64,000 nucleotides of DNA from Holophagaceae bacterium. GTDB taxonomy: Bacteria > Acidobacteriota > Holophagae > Holophagales > Holophagaceae. Shown one piece after another: positions 1 through 10,512 of this stretch. The stretch spans positions 106,846 through 170,845 of the forward strand of contig JAJTBS010000006.1 in NCBI GenBank assembly GCA_021286765.1. Reading direction: 5' to 3'. The stretch's first letter is position 1. Each line of letters opens with the position of its first letter. The translations under genes and the position numbers were made by a program. Under the pieces are notes generated by a model. It made no database searches. It was not told where the DNA came from and saw only the letters and a list, made by a program, of their open reading frames with translations.

Positions 1-1704
1 CCCATGCAAGTCGTGGCCGATGCCCGCAAGGCGGGCGCCAAGGACAACGCAGCCATCATCGCCAGCACCGTGGATCGCCTGAAGAAGAAGGATCTGCGGT
101 TCTCCATCGAGGATCCGGATGCCGCCGAAAACTGGCCACGGGTCTGGTACATCTGGCGCGGCAATGCCATCGGCACCTCGGCCAAGGGCCACGAATTCTT
201 CCTCAAGCACTACCTCGGGACCCACACCAATGCCATCGCCGACGAGGTGGCCGAAGGCACGCTGAAGGACGTCGTGTGGCGGCCCACGGTCACGGGAAAG
301 ATGGACCTGGTGGTGGACATCAACTTCCGCATGGACACCTCGGCCCTTTACAGTGACATCGTGCTGCCCACGGCCACCTGGTACGAGAAGACGGATCTCA
401 ATTCCACGGACATGCATAGCTTCATCAATCCCCTGTCGGCGGCAGTTCCGCCCTGCTGGGAATCCAAGAGCGATTGGGACATCTTCAAGGGGATGGCGAA
501 GACCGTCAGCGAACTGTCGGCCAAGCACCTGCCCAACCCCATCGAGGACATCGTCTCGAGCCCCCTGGCCCACGACAGCATTGGCGAGATCGCCCAGCCC
601 CATATCCGGGACTGGATGGCCGGCGAATGCGAGGCCATTCCGGGCAAGTCCATGCCGAGTCTGGCCGTCATCACCCGCGATTACACCAAGCTTTACGATC
701 AATTCATCTCCCTGGGGCCGAATGTCCGCGAACAGGGCCTGGGCGCTCATGGGGTGAAGTACCCCATCAAGGACATCTACGACCGCATGCTCGAAACCCA
801 CCCCACGGTGATGATCGAGGGTCAGAAACGCCCCAGCCTTGAAGAGGACATGGAGGCAGCCAACGTGCTGCTGCATCTCTCGCCCGAGACCAATGGTGAG
901 CTGGCCTACCGGGCCTACGAGTTCATGGAAGGTCGCACGGGCCTGCCCTTGAAGGATCTCGCCGAGCCTTATCGGGGCATCAAGTACACCTTCAAGGATC
1001 TGCTATCCCAGCCCCGTCGCGTGCTGAACAGCCCCTGCTGGTCTGGCCTTGTGGATGAGAAGAGGCCCTACTCGGCCTTCACCTACAACGTGGAGCGCAT
1101 GGTGCCCTGGCGGACGCTGACGGGTCGCCAGTCCTGCTACCTGGACCATGAAGGCTATCTCGCTTTTGGCGAACACCTGCCCACCTACAAGCCGACGCCT
1201 CCGGCCCAGGTGCTCGGGGATTTGCGCTGCTCCAAGCGCGAAGGCAAGACGCTGGCGCTGAACTACCTGACCCCCCATGGCAAGTGGCACATTCACTCGA
1301 CGTACGGGGATACGGAACGCATGACCACGCTCTCGCGGGGTTGCGATCCCCTCTGGCTCAGCGAGGAGGATGCCGCTTCCGTGGGATTGAAGGACAACGA
1401 TTGGGTGGAGGTCCACAACGACAACGGCGTGGTGGTCACGCGGGCCTGTGTCAGCGCCCGCATCCCCAAGGGCGCCTGCATCCAGTACCACGCGACGGAG
1501 CGCACCTATGGCGTACCCAAGAGTCCCATCCGGGGCATGAAGCGCGCGGGCATGAACAACAGCCTCACCCGCATCCGCCTCAAGCCCAACCTCATGGTCG
1601 GCGGCTACGGACAGTTCAGCTACCACTTCAACTACTGGGGCCCCACCGGTGTGAACCGCGAAACGGTGGTCTACGTCCGCAAGCTCGGCCAACTGGTCTG
1701 GTAG
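1..1704 (+). CDS. narG: Respiratory nitrate reductase alpha subunit NarG, C-terminal part (5' truncated by window)
   Basis: Catalytic Mo-bis-MGD subunit of a membrane-bound nitrate reductase (nitrate to nitrite with quinol electrons). The frame is open from the first base, so the gene starts outside the window; about 567 residues are visible against roughly 1,200 for the family. Visible parts are the late molybdopterin-binding region and the C-terminal dinucleotide-binding fold, ending in a typical NarG tail ([16 protein letters not shown]). The [4Fe-4S] and Mo-ligand region lies upstream and cannot be checked. narH follows 11 bases after the stop, behind a strong AGGAGG ribosome site. Because the N-terminus is missing I cannot say whether a Tat signal is present, and so on which side of the membrane the enzyme acts. 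Confidence 0.93.
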   Translation, partial: PMQVVADARKAGAKDNAAIIASTVDRLKKKDLRFSIEDPDAAENWPRVWYIWRGNAIGTSAKGHEFFLKHYLGTHTNAIADEVAEGTLKDVVWRPTVTGKMDLVVDINFRMDTSALYSDIVLPTATWYEKTDLNSTDMHSFINPLSAAVPPCWESKSDWDIFKGMAKTVSELSAKHLPNPIEDIVSSPLAHDSIGEIAQPHIRDWMAGECEAIPGKSMPSLAVITRDYTKLYDQFISLGPNVREQGLGAHGVKYPIKDIYDRMLETHPTVMIEGQKRPSLEEDMEAANVLLHLSPETNGELAYRAYEFMEGRTGLPLKDLAEPYRGIKYTFKDLLSQPRRVLNSPCWSGLVDEKRPYSAFTYNVERMVPWRTLTGRQSCYLDHEGYLAFGEHLPTYKPTPPAQVLGDLRCSKREGKTLALNYLTPHGKWHIHSTYGDTERMTTLSRGCDPLWLSEEDAASVGLKDNDWVEVHNDNGVVVTRACVSARIPKGACIQYHATERTYGVPKSPIRGMKRAGMNNSLTRIRLKPNLMVGGYGQFSYHFNYWGPTGVNRETVVYVRKLGQLVW

Positions 1705-1715
1705 GAGGAACCCTC

Positions 1716-3212
1716 ATGGATATCCGCTCTCAAGTCGCCATGGTGTTCCACCTGGACAAGTGCATCGGGTGCCACACCTGCTCCATCGCCTGCAAGAACG
1801 TGTGGACCGACCGCAAGGGCGCCGACTACATGTGGTGGAACAACGTCGAGACCAAGCCCGGCACCGGCTATCCCACCAAGTGGGAAGACCAGGGCGAGTA
1901 CAAGGGCGGCTGGATCGTCAAGGATGGCAAGCTCGAACTGCGCCTCACCGGCAAGGGCAAGTTCCTCCAGAAGATCTTCTACCAGCCGGATCTGCCCACC
2001 ATGGACGAGTACTACGAGCCATGGACCTACCGCTATGAGGATCTCTTCAACGGCCCCGAGCTGGATGACCAGCCCACGGCCATACCCATCAGCAAGGTCA
2101 CCGGCGAGTACATCGATGTCGAGTCCGGCCCCAACTGGGACGACGATCTCGGCGGCTCCGCGCTCTATGCCCGCAATGATCCCAATCTGGCGGCCATGAC
2201 CGAGGAACAGCGCCTGCAGCTCCTCAGCATCGAGACGCTGGTGATGTTCTACCTGCCGCGCATCTGCAACCACTGCGCGAATCCCGCCTGCGTGGCCGCC
2301 TGTCCCAGCGGCGCCATCTACAAGCGGGGCGAAGATGGCATCGTCCTCGTGAACCAGAACGTCTGCCGCGGCTGGCGCTACTGCGTATCCGCGTGCCCCT
2401 ACAAGAAGGTCTTCTACAACTGGAGCACGGGAAAATCTGAGAAGTGCCTGCTCTGCTATCCCCGCGTGGAGACCGGCCAGGCCCCGGCCTGCTTCCATTC
2501 CTGCGTGGGTCGCATCCGTTACATGGGGGTGCTGCTCTACGACGCGGACAAGATCCAGGAAGCGGGGGTAAGGCCCGATGCCGAGTTGGTGGACGCCCAC
2601 CGCGACATGCTGGCGGACCCCTTCGATCCTGCCGTGATCGAGTCCGCCCGGAAGAATGGCGTCACCGAGCAGATCCTCAAGGCCGCGCAGAAGAGTCCCG
2701 TCTACAAGTTCGTCAAGGAGTGGGGACTGGCCCTGGCGCCCCACCCGGAATTCCGCACCTTCCCCAGCCTGTTCTACGTGCCCGCCCTCGGACCGGTCAC
2801 GTATTCGGTGGAGAACGGCATCGCCCTGAACCCCACCTCAACGGACGAGATCTTCGCCCCGCTGGATCAGGCGCGGCTGCCCATGAGCTACTTGGCCAGC
2901 TTGTTCGGGGCCGGGCAGGAGGCGCCTGTGCGCTATGCCATGAAGAAGATGATGGCCATTCGCACTTGGAAGCGCGCGGTGACGGTGGGGGACGTAGAGA
3001 TGCAGGTCGCCCTGGACGGTCTCCGCGAGGCTGATTGCACCACTGAGCAGGCCGAGGCCATCTACCGCTTGACGAGCCTCTGCAACTACGAAGACCGCTT
3101 TGTGATCCCACCCAGTCACCGCGAACAGGCGGTGGAAGTGCTCACCAATCCGCTTGAAAAGAAGGGTGCAGCGGGCTTCGGTTTCCGCGAGCAGCCCCAG
3201 AGGGGGTTCTGA
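1716..3212 (+). CDS. narH: Respiratory nitrate reductase beta subunit NarH
   Basis: Iron-sulfur subunit that carries electrons from the NarI hemes to NarG. I chose ATG 1716, behind AGGAGGAACCCTC, over a longer upstream open frame that only overlaps narG. The protein is 498 residues, close to the roughly 510 of E. coli NarH. Ferredoxin-type cysteines are seen at residues 16/19/22/26, and a second group includes CNHCANPACVAACP. The motif CRGWRYCVSACPYKK has Trp where a fourth cysteine would be, the signature of the [3Fe-4S] cluster of NarH. Its stop overlaps the narJ start (TGATG), implying translational coupling. Confidence 0.96.
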   Translation: MDIRSQVAMVFHLDKCIGCHTCSIACKNVWTDRKGADYMWWNNVETKPGTGYPTKWEDQGEYKGGWIVKDGKLELRLTGKGKFLQKIFYQPDLPTMDEYYEPWTYRYEDLFNGPELDDQPTAIPISKVTGEYIDVESGPNWDDDLGGSALYARNDPNLAAMTEEQRLQLLSIETLVMFYLPRICNHCANPACVAACPSGAIYKRGEDGIVLVNQNVCRGWRYCVSACPYKKVFYNWSTGKSEKCLLCYPRVETGQAPACFHSCVGRIRYMGVLLYDADKIQEAGVRPDAELVDAHRDMLADPFDPAVIESARKNGVTEQILKAAQKSPVYKFVKEWGLALAPHPEFRTFPSLFYVPALGPVTYSVENGIALNPTSTDEIFAPLDQARLPMSYLASLFGAGQEAPVRYAMKKMMAIRTWKRAVTVGDVEMQVALDGLREADCTTEQAEAIYRLTSLCNYEDRFVIPPSHREQAVEVLTNPLEKKGAAGFGFREQPQRGF

Positions 3213-3751
3213 TGCCATCCATGCGCGTTCCCACCCAGCTCATCCCCGGCATCGCGGTCTTGCTGCGCTACCCCGATGCCGATACTCCCAAACTGGCCGG
3301 GGCCCTGGCCGACGAGGCGATGAAGACCGGACATCCCTGCCAGGAGTTTCTGGAAGCCTTCGCGCTGGTGGCCAGTACCACGAGCCAGGAGGACATGGCC
3401 GAGCTCTATACCCGCAGCTTTGATCTGAATCCGGAATGTGTGCTGGAGATCGGCTGGCATCTCTTCGGGGAATCCTACAAGCGGGGTCAGTTCCTGGCCA
3501 TGATGCGCCACCACCTGCGCGAGAACGAGATCGAGGTGGGCCAGGATCTGCCCGACTACCTGCCGGCCCTACTGGATCTGACGATGAAGCTCGAAACCCA
3601 GGATGCCATCGACCTGGTGGATGACTGCATCCTGCCCGCCATGGAAAAGATCCAGTCGGCAATGAAAGATGGCGCCTATGCCCATCTGCTCCAGGCGCTG
3701 TTTCTCATCTTCACCGCCCACCGGATGCCCGCCGAGGTGAGCCATGCTTGA
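3212..3751 (+). CDS. narJ: Nitrate reductase assembly chaperone NarJ (TorD/NarJ family)
   Basis: Cytoplasmic maturation factor that, in this family, binds apo-NarG and assists molybdenum cofactor insertion before the complex joins NarI. It is 179 residues, shorter than E. coli NarJ (about 236) but usual for the wider TorD/NarJ family. It is predicted to be mainly helical, with the acidic run TSQEDMAELYTRSFDLNPE typical of NarJ proteins. Position supports the call: it overlaps narH at the start and narI at the end. No signal peptide or membrane segment is seen. The assignment rests on family resemblance plus operon position. Confidence 0.9.
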   Translation: MPSMRVPTQLIPGIAVLLRYPDADTPKLAGALADEAMKTGHPCQEFLEAFALVASTTSQEDMAELYTRSFDLNPECVLEIGWHLFGESYKRGQFLAMMRHHLRENEIEVGQDLPDYLPALLDLTMKLETQDAIDLVDDCILPAMEKIQSAMKDGAYAHLLQALFLIFTAHRMPAEVSHA

Positions 3752-4418
3752 TAAGTTCCTCTGGGTTGGCTTTCCCTATGTGGCGTTGGTTCTCGCCATC
3801 GTGGTGAGCATCCTCCGGTTCGTGTGGAAGCCCTTCAGCTATTCGAGCCTCTCCAGTCAGTTCCTGGAGAACAAGCAGCTCTTCTGGGGGTCGGGGCTCT
3901 GGCATTGGGGCATCGTCTGGGTGTTGACTGGGCATCTCGTGGCCTTTCTGATCCCTGGGCAGATCCTCGCCTGGAACTCCGCACCCTTCCGGCTCTACCT
4001 CCTCGAATTCACGGGGCTAACCGCCGCCTTGCTGGCCCTCGTGGGGATCGTGGCCCTGATGGTTCGCCGCCACACCAGCTCGCGCGTGAAGGTCGTCACC
4101 ACCGCCATGGATTGGATCTTGCTCGGTTTTCTGCTCCTCCAAGTGACCACGGGCATCGACACCGCCCTGCGCTACCGCTGGGGCAGTTCCTGGTATGCCT
4201 CCAATGCCGCGCCCTACCTCTGGAGCCTCCTGAGCCTGAGCCCCAGGCCCGAGCTCATCGTTCCTTTGCCTTGGTTGCCCAAGATCCACATCCTCAGCGG
4301 CTTTTCGGTGATCCTGTTGATCCCATTCACGCGGCTCGTGCACTTCCTGGTGGTGCCCATTTTCTATTACTGGCGTAAGCCCCAGGTGGTGATCTGGAAC
4401 CGAAAGGGGCTCAGATGA
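3744..4418 (+). CDS. narI: Respiratory nitrate reductase gamma subunit NarI (cytochrome b)
   Basis: Membrane anchor that oxidises quinol through two b hemes and passes electrons to NarH. It is 224 residues, matching the usual size (about 225). Five hydrophobic segments can be seen, with candidate heme histidines in WHWGIVWVLTGH and, near the C-terminus, KIHILSGFSVILLIPFTRLVH (read as two pieces around HILSGF and RLVH). The start overlaps the end of narJ by eight bases, and the stop overlaps the start of the next gene, a pentaheme cytochrome, by ATGA. The nitrate reductase genes thus run without a break into an alternative complex III operon. Confidence 0.94.
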   Translation: MLDKFLWVGFPYVALVLAIVVSILRFVWKPFSYSSLSSQFLENKQLFWGSGLWHWGIVWVLTGHLVAFLIPGQILAWNSAPFRLYLLEFTGLTAALLALVGIVALMVRRHTSSRVKVVTTAMDWILLGFLLLQVTTGIDTALRYRWGSSWYASNAAPYLWSLLSLSPRPELIVPLPWLPKIHILSGFSVILLIPFTRLVHFLVVPIFYYWRKPQVVIWNRKGLR

Positions 4419-4999
4419 GAGTCAGGACGGTCGCCCTAGGGGGCGCTGTGGCCTTCGGGGCCTCCCTGATGATCCTTGCCGTCAGCGTGGACACAAAGCT
4501 GCTGGGGGACAACTCCGGCTACAAGCCGGTCCAACCCATCGCCTATTCCCATGCCCTGCATGCGGGCGAGCTGAAGCTGGACTGTCTGTTCTGCCACACG
4601 GGCGCCGAGCAAAGCCGGCATGCGGGAATCCCCCCGGCGAGTACCTGCATGAAGTGCCATGAAACCATCCTGAACAAGGCGGGCACCAAGCCTGGCGTAT
4701 CGGATCCGAGTCCTGAGATTGCCAAGCTGGCCAGGGCTGTGAAGGAAGGACGCCCGATCGAATGGGTGCGCATCCACCGGTTGCCCTCCCACGTGGATTT
4801 CCCGCACAGCCGGCACGTCAACGGTGGTGTGGCATGCCAGAACTGCCATGGCGAGATCCAGGGCATGGAGCGCGTCGAGCAGGCCCTGGCCTTAACTATG
4901 GGCGAGTGCCTAACCTGCCACCGAACCGAGAACCAGAAGCTGCAACTGAACGGCAAAGCGCCTATGGCGCCCACCGACTGCAGCGCCTGTCATCACTGA
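4415..4999 (+). CDS. actA: Pentaheme cytochrome c, alternative complex III subunit ActA
   Basis: Multiheme c-type cytochrome of alternative complex III (ACIII), a quinol:electron-acceptor oxidoreductase that replaces cytochrome bc1. The 194-residue protein has one N-terminal hydrophobic segment (about residues 6-24), acting as an uncleaved signal or anchor, then five CXXCH heme sites: CLFCH (57-61), CMKCH, CQNCH, CLTCH and CSACH at the C-terminus. Five hemes and this order match ActA. It overlaps narI by ATGA and lies nine bases before actB. The protein should face the periplasm, as heme attachment occurs there. Confidence 0.9.
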   Translation: MRVRTVALGGAVAFGASLMILAVSVDTKLLGDNSGYKPVQPIAYSHALHAGELKLDCLFCHTGAEQSRHAGIPPASTCMKCHETILNKAGTKPGVSDPSPEIAKLARAVKEGRPIEWVRIHRLPSHVDFPHSRHVNGGVACQNCHGEIQGMERVEQALALTMGECLTCHRTENQKLQLNGKAPMAPTDCSACHH

Positions 5000-5008
5000 G
5001 GAGAAGCC

Positions 5009-7930
5009 ATGCACGTATGGAAGAGCCTCGGCGAACGGCGGGGACTCATCAAGAAAACCAAAGCGGAGTTCAGCGACGAACTTCCCGTGGGCGAGAGCGT
5101 GCGCCAGATCACCCGACGCGACTTCTTTCGGTTCTCCGGACTTGGTTTTGCGGCGGGTCTGGCCATCGGATGCAAGAGCAAGGTGGTCGAAAAGGCGATG
5201 CCCTACCTGAACGCCCAGGAAGGCCTCACGCCTGGCGTGGCACAGTGGTACGCCACCACTTGCCAGGGCTGTTCGGCGGGCTGCGGCGTCCTGGCCCGCA
5301 GCCGCGACGGTCGCCCCGTGAAACTGGAAGGGAATCCCGACCATCCCCTGAATCGCGGCGGCCTATGCGCCATCGGCCAGGCCCAGACGCGCGGACTGTA
5401 CGATCCTTCGCGTCTCAAGCAACCTCGCTTGCAGGGGCAGGACTGCGCCTGGCAGGCATTCGATGCTGATCTGGCCAAGCGGTTTGCGGAGATCAAGGGG
5501 AAGGGCGGGAAGCTCCGGATCCTGACTGGAACCCTACTCAGCCCCACGTTGAAAGCCACCATCCATGGCTTTCTCGGCGGATTCAAGGACGGCAAGCTGA
5601 TCAGCTACGATGCCCTGAGCTGCGCCGCCATCTCTGCCGCCTATGAGCAGACGCATGGGCTGAAGGTACTGCCGCACTACCGTCTCGAGGAAGCTGAGTT
5701 CATTCTCGGCATCGAGGCGGATTTCCTGGGGACTTGGATCAACCCTGCAGGCTTCACCCGGGCCTACGCCAGTCGGCGCGGCCCTGACAATTCACGGCCC
5801 ATGTCCAAGCATGTGCAAGCCGAAGCCTGCATGTCCCTGACGGGCAGCAACGCTGATGAACGCCTCCGTCTCGCGCCTTCCGAGGTTGTTCCGTTCCTTG
5901 AAGCCCTGGCCTCGGCCCTGGGTTCTGGGAAGTCCGGCGGAGACTTGCGGAAAGAGCTCCGTACCAAGGCCAATGCTTTGGCTCACGAGCTGGGCGAGCA
6001 CAGGGGTTCATCATTGGTGCTTTGCGGCGCCAATGACCTGTACGCGCAACTGCTCACGGCTCGCATCAACCACCTGCTGGGCAACGAGGGCCACACGGTG
6101 GATCTGTCTCATCCAAGCCTCCAGAAGCAGGGTGATGACCCGGCTCTTGCGGGGCTCATCAAGGAGATGGGCGAGGGACAGATCGATGCGGTGATCGTGG
6201 TGGGTGCCAACCCGTCCTATGACCTCCCCGAGGAGTTCTCCAGTGCCTTCGCCAAGGTGCCTATCCGAATGAGTCTCTGTCTGACGGCGGATGAAACGGC
6301 GGTGACCTGCACCCATCTCGCACCCGATCATCACTGGCTGGAAACCTGGAGTGACGCGGAACCGGTGGTTGGGACCATGAGCCTGGTTCAGCCCCTCACG
6401 AATCCCCTATTTCAAACCCGCGCGGCCCTGGAAAGTTTCCTGACCTGGGGTGGCCAATCTTCATCGGCCCTGGAGCATCTCCGAGAGCACTGGCGAAAGG
6501 AAGTCTTCTCCCGTCAGAAGGTCGTGGGGGATTTCGGCACCTTTTGGGATGGAGTGCTGCAGAAGGGAGCGGTCCAGCTTGAAGGGAGCCCGACCCCACC
6601 GGCTTATCGCGAGGACCTGAATGCCTCCCTCCGAGCGAGGAACGAGGCGAAACCAGGAACCTACGAGTTGCTGCTGATGGCCAAGGTGGGCATGGGGGAT
6701 GGCCGACATGCGTTCAACCCATGGCTCCAGGAGTTGCCTGATCCCATCACCAAAATGACCTGGGACAACTATGTGTCCGTGTCACCAGCCACAGCCAAAG
6801 GGCTGGGCCTGGAGCAGGGGGACCTGGCTGCTCTGCGGCCCCAAGGTCTATCTGAGTTGACGCTTCCCGTGGTGGTGCAGCCCGGCCAGGATGACCGCAC
6901 CCTCGCCGTGGCTCTGGGCTATGGAAGAAAGGATGGCGGTCCTAAAGACTGGAAGACTGTGGGCACGAATGTCTATCCCTGGCGCAGTCTGGCCACTGGG
7001 TTCCTGGCTGCGTCCTTAACTGGCCTGCAGGTCCGAAGGGTCGGTGGCCGGGCCGAACTGGCTGCCACCCAGGATCACCACAGCCTTGAAGGGCGTGAGC
7101 TGGTGCGCGAGATGGCCCTGGCGCCCTATCTGCGGGATCCGGCCTCGGCGCGGCCCCATGAACAACCGGGACCTTCCGTCTATGGGGAGCATCCTCACGG
7201 CAAGCATCGCTGGGCCATGGTCATCGACCTGAACAAATGCACCGGTTGTTCCGGCTGCGTCATTGGCTGCCAGGTTGAAAACAACATTCCCATCGTGGGC
7301 AAGGAAGAGGTCGCGAAGAAGCGGGAGATGCACTGGCTGCGCATCGACCGGTACTACGAAGGCAGCGAGGCTGAACCCAAGGTGTTCCACCAACCCATGA
7401 TGTGTCAGCAGTGCGACAACGCGCCCTGCGAGAACGTCTGCCCCGTGCTGGCCACGGTCCACAGCGAAGAAGGCCTGAATCAGCAGGTCTACAACCGCTG
7501 CGTGGGCACACGCTACTGCGCTAACAACTGCCCCTACAAGGTCCGCCGCTTCAACTGGTGGGAGTATCCCCACAACAGCGAGGTGGAGCGGCTGGCGCTC
7601 AATCCCGATGTGACGGTACGCAGCCGGGGCGTCATGGAGAAGTGCAGTTTCTGCGTGCAGCGCCTCATGACAGCCAAGATCCAGGCCAAGAATGAAGGCC
7701 GTGAACTGAAGGACGGGGAAGCCCAGCCGGCCTGCATGCAGAGCTGCCCGGCCCAGGCCATCGTCTTCGGCGACGTACAGGATCCGGATAGCCAGATCAG
7801 CCATGCCATGCGCGACCCAAAACGGTTCCTCGTGCTCGGGGAACTGGGTATCGGACCCGCTGTGAGCTACCTCACAAAAATACGCAACGCGGACTCGACC
7901 GAAGCCAAGGGAGGCCACCATGGCGCCTGA
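5009..7930 (+). CDS. actB: Alternative complex III iron-sulfur/molybdopterin-like subunit ActB
   Basis: Large peripheral subunit of ACIII, 973 residues. The N-terminus has a twin-arginine-like motif ([10 protein letters not shown], about residue 36) followed by a hydrophobic stretch ending in a lipobox-like GC, suggesting export. The first two thirds resemble the molybdopterin oxidoreductase fold, beginning with [11 protein letters not shown]; in this family the domain is a relic without cofactor. The last third is a four-cluster ferredoxin domain with cysteine groups [39 protein letters not shown] and CSFCVQR. The fusion of the two modules is the family norm. The ribosome site GGAGAAGCC supports ATG 5009. 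It overlaps actC by 11 bases. Confidence 0.92.
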   Translation: MHVWKSLGERRGLIKKTKAEFSDELPVGESVRQITRRDFFRFSGLGFAAGLAIGCKSKVVEKAMPYLNAQEGLTPGVAQWYATTCQGCSAGCGVLARSRDGRPVKLEGNPDHPLNRGGLCAIGQAQTRGLYDPSRLKQPRLQGQDCAWQAFDADLAKRFAEIKGKGGKLRILTGTLLSPTLKATIHGFLGGFKDGKLISYDALSCAAISAAYEQTHGLKVLPHYRLEEAEFILGIEADFLGTWINPAGFTRAYASRRGPDNSRPMSKHVQAEACMSLTGSNADERLRLAPSEVVPFLEALASALGSGKSGGDLRKELRTKANALAHELGEHRGSSLVLCGANDLYAQLLTARINHLLGNEGHTVDLSHPSLQKQGDDPALAGLIKEMGEGQIDAVIVVGANPSYDLPEEFSSAFAKVPIRMSLCLTADETAVTCTHLAPDHHWLETWSDAEPVVGTMSLVQPLTNPLFQTRAALESFLTWGGQSSSALEHLREHWRKEVFSRQKVVGDFGTFWDGVLQKGAVQLEGSPTPPAYREDLNASLRARNEAKPGTYELLLMAKVGMGDGRHAFNPWLQELPDPITKMTWDNYVSVSPATAKGLGLEQGDLAALRPQGLSELTLPVVVQPGQDDRTLAVALGYGRKDGGPKDWKTVGTNVYPWRSLATGFLAASLTGLQVRRVGGRAELAATQDHHSLEGRELVREMALAPYLRDPASARPHEQPGPSVYGEHPHGKHRWAMVIDLNKCTGCSGCVIGCQVENNIPIVGKEEVAKKREMHWLRIDRYYEGSEAEPKVFHQPMMCQQCDNAPCENVCPVLATVHSEEGLNQQVYNRCVGTRYCANNCPYKVRRFNWWEYPHNSEVERLALNPDVTVRSRGVMEKCSFCVQRLMTAKIQAKNEGRELKDGEAQPACMQSCPAQAIVFGDVQDPDSQISHAMRDPKRFLVLGELGIGPAVSYLTKIRNADSTEAKGGHHGA

Positions 7931-9329
7931 AGACCACACCTCCGCCTTGCCCGCCACTCTCCTGATCGAGGATGAACAGGAGCGTGGCTACGGTCATGTC
8001 CTGCCCCTCATCGACGGGAACAAGACCTATTCCCAAGTCACTGAGGAAGTCTTCAGCACCACGGAGCGCATGCCCCCCCTCAAGTGGTGGCTGGCTCTCT
8101 CGGTGTCCTTGTCACTGCTTCTGCTGGGGGCCTGGGCCGTGACCCAGACCGTGACCCGGGGCATCGGCACCTGGGGCCTCAACCGCACTGTGGGCTGGGC
8201 CTTCGACATCACCAATTTCGTCTTCTGGGTGGGCATCGGGCACGCCGGGACGTTGATCTCCGCCATCCTCTTCTTGTTCCGGCAAAGGTGGCGCACCAGC
8301 ATCAACCGAGCAGCGGAAGCCATGACCATCTTTGCGGTCATGTGTGCCGGCACTTTCCCGATCATCCACATGGGCCGACCCTGGCTGGCTTTCTGGGCCA
8401 CGCCCTATCCGAATACCCGGGGCCCGCTTTGGGTGAACTTCAAGAGTCCGTTGCTGTGGGATGTCTTTGCCATCAGCACTTACTTCATCATCTCACTCAC
8501 TTTTTGGTATCTGGGTATGGTCCCTGACCTGGCCACCATGCGGGACCGGGCCAAGACCAAGGTCCGCAAAGCCATTTTCAGTATCTTCTCCCTGGGTTGG
8601 AATGGATCCAACCGGACCTGGAGCCGCTACGAGACGGTCTACATGTTGCTGGCGGGTCTCAGCACGCCGCTTGTAATCTCGGTGCACACCATCGTGTCCA
8701 TGGACTTTGCTACCTCCGTGATTCCCGGCTGGCATGCGACGATCTTCCCGCCCTACTTCGTGGCTGGGGCCGTCTTCAGCGGCTTCGCCATGGTGCTCAC
8801 GCTCATGATCATCGCCCGGAAGGTGATGGACCTGGAGGAGTACATAACGGTGCGGCACCTGGAAGCCATGACCAAAGTGATCATCGCCACTGGGATGATC
8901 GTGGGCATGGCCTATGGCACCGAGTTCTTCATGGCCTGGTACAGCGGCAACAACTTCGAGCGCTACGTATTCATCAACCGTGCCCTTGGCCCTTTCAAAT
9001 GGGCCTACTGGTCCATGGTGAGCTGCAATGTGATCATTCCCCAGCTCTTCTGGATCCGGAAGGTGCGCACGACGCCCTGGATGATTTTCATCCTGTCCAT
9101 CTTCGTGAACATTGGCATGTGGTTCGAGCGCTTCGTCATCATCGTGACGAGCCTCCACCGCGACTACCTCCCTTCCTCTTGGGCCATGTACACACCCACC
9201 TTCGTGGAAGTGGCCATCTTCCTGGGCAGCTTCGGGCTCTTCTTCACCTGCTTCCTGATCTTCACCCGGTTGCTGCCCATGATTGCGGCCAGCGAAGTGA
9301 AAGGAGTGCTGAAGCATGAGGAGCACTGA
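7920..9329 (+). CDS. actC: Alternative complex III membrane subunit ActC (NrfD/PsrC family)
   Basis: Integral membrane quinol-binding subunit of ACIII, 469 residues with about ten hydrophobic segments, in the NrfD/PsrC family. The N-terminal 60 residues are soluble and acidic, with the cytoplasmic motif [13 protein letters not shown] usual in ActC. Later segments include [19 protein letters not shown] and [20 protein letters not shown], both characteristic of ActC. It overlaps both neighbours (actB upstream, actD/E downstream by 14 bases), so translation is likely coupled. In the known structures ActC and ActF are the two related large membrane subunits. Confidence 0.93.
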   Translation: MAPEDHTSALPATLLIEDEQERGYGHVLPLIDGNKTYSQVTEEVFSTTERMPPLKWWLALSVSLSLLLLGAWAVTQTVTRGIGTWGLNRTVGWAFDITNFVFWVGIGHAGTLISAILFLFRQRWRTSINRAAEAMTIFAVMCAGTFPIIHMGRPWLAFWATPYPNTRGPLWVNFKSPLLWDVFAISTYFIISLTFWYLGMVPDLATMRDRAKTKVRKAIFSIFSLGWNGSNRTWSRYETVYMLLAGLSTPLVISVHTIVSMDFATSVIPGWHATIFPPYFVAGAVFSGFAMVLTLMIIARKVMDLEEYITVRHLEAMTKVIIATGMIVGMAYGTEFFMAWYSGNNFERYVFINRALGPFKWAYWSMVSCNVIIPQLFWIRKVRTTPWMIFILSIFVNIGMWFERFVIIVTSLHRDYLPSSWAMYTPTFVEVAIFLGSFGLFFTCFLIFTRLLPMIAASEVKGVLKHEEH

Positions 9330-10512
9330 CGCCATCACCCTGACCCGGTTCCGCGCCAGCTTCGCGGATCCCCACCTCCTGCTTGAAGCCGTGAAGCGCC
9401 TTAAGCAGGAGGGCTATCCGATCATCGACACCTACTCGCCCTTCCCCGTGCACGGGATGGATGAGGCCATCGGCCTGAAACCCTCCCGCCTACCCCGTGC
9501 CTGCTTGGCCTTTGGACTGCTCGGTCTGGCTACCGCGCTGGGCGTGCAGATCTGGACCTCGGCCTATGACTACCCCCTGATCGTGGGTGGCAAGCCCCTG
9601 GTGTCCCTTCCCGCTTTCATCCCTGTGTCCTTTGAACTCACGGTCCTGTTCGCGGGGCTGGGTGTGGTGGCCAGCCTGTTCGTGGCTTCAGGCATGAGGC
9701 CGAAGTTTAAGGTGCCTGATCTTCATCCGGGCGTGAATGACGATCGCTTTGTGGTAGCCGGTGAGATCCAGGCCGGCGCCAACTTTACGGTGGTCCAATC
9801 CTTGATGGCGAGCCTTGGTGCCCTAGAAACCGAACTACTGGTGGAGGACAAGAGTCAAACGGATCACTCCCTGCTGGATCGCGAGGCGAAACCCCTTGCC
9901 TTCCTTCTGGCTGCCATTCCCGCGGTGTTGGTGCTGGCCGCTTTGCCTCTGCTGAACCGAAATTACTTGAAGCGGAATCTTGCTTGGGACGGGGGCATGA
10001 TGGCCCCTGTGGCCTACCAGTCCTTCGATCCGCACCCATCATTGCCGGGCGGGCAGGTGCTCCAGACACCTCCCGCAGGCACCGTGTCGCGCAAGGGGCT
10101 GGTGCCACTGCCCTTTGGACCCGGAAAGGTGGAGGCCGAGCGTGCGGGCCTCGAATTGAAGAACCCCTTTCAGCCATCCCAGGAGAATTTCAGCCGCGGG
10201 AAACTGGTCTACGATCGGAGCTGCGCCGCCTGCCATGGCCTGGACGGTGACAACAACAGCAGTGTGATCGTGGCGAGGGGCCTGTTGGCTCCAGCGATCC
10301 TGGTGGCACCGGTCGTGAGGAACATGCCTGATGGGCGTCTCTTCCATGTGGCGACCTTCGGGGGTCCCCAAAAGATGAAGGGGCTGGGCGACCTCATCAG
10401 TCGCGACGACCGCTGGAAAGTGGTTCTCTACATCCGGGAACTGCAGAGAGCCGCCGCGCCGAAGCCCTTACCTGCGCCTGCGCTGTCCCCGAGCACCGGA
10501 GCGACATCATGA
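9316..10512 (+). CDS. actD/E: Fused ActD-ActE: DUF3341 membrane subunit with C-terminal monoheme cytochrome c
   Basis: A 398-residue fusion. Residues 1-170 match the ActD (DUF3341) subunit, with two membrane segments around 58-80 and 98-120. After a third hydrophobic segment (about 196-215) the C-terminal part is a class I monoheme cytochrome c with CAACH near residue 304 and candidate Met ligands in NMPDG and QKMKG; this corresponds to ActE, usually a separate gene in ACIII operons. The heme domain should lie in the periplasm and could act as the electron exit of the complex. It overlaps actC and actF at its ends. Confidence 0.88.
   Translation: MRSTDAITLTRFRASFADPHLLLEAVKRLKQEGYPIIDTYSPFPVHGMDEAIGLKPSRLPRACLAFGLLGLATALGVQIWTSAYDYPLIVGGKPLVSLPAFIPVSFELTVLFAGLGVVASLFVASGMRPKFKVPDLHPGVNDDRFVVAGEIQAGANFTVVQSLMASLGALETELLVEDKSQTDHSLLDREAKPLAFLLAAIPAVLVLAALPLLNRNYLKRNLAWDGGMMAPVAYQSFDPHPSLPGGQVLQTPPAGTVSRKGLVPLPFGPGKVEAERAGLELKNPFQPSQENFSRGKLVYDRSCAACHGLDGDNNSSVIVARGLLAPAILVAPVVRNMPDGRLFHVATFGGPQKMKGLGDLISRDDRWKVVLYIRELQRAAAPKPLPAPALSPSTGATS

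Noticed and set aside
1284..1715. N-terminal extension of NarH in frame
   Set aside because: It lies inside narG in another frame and lacks NarH-like sequence; the AGGAGG-preceded ATG at 1716 gives a normal-length NarH.
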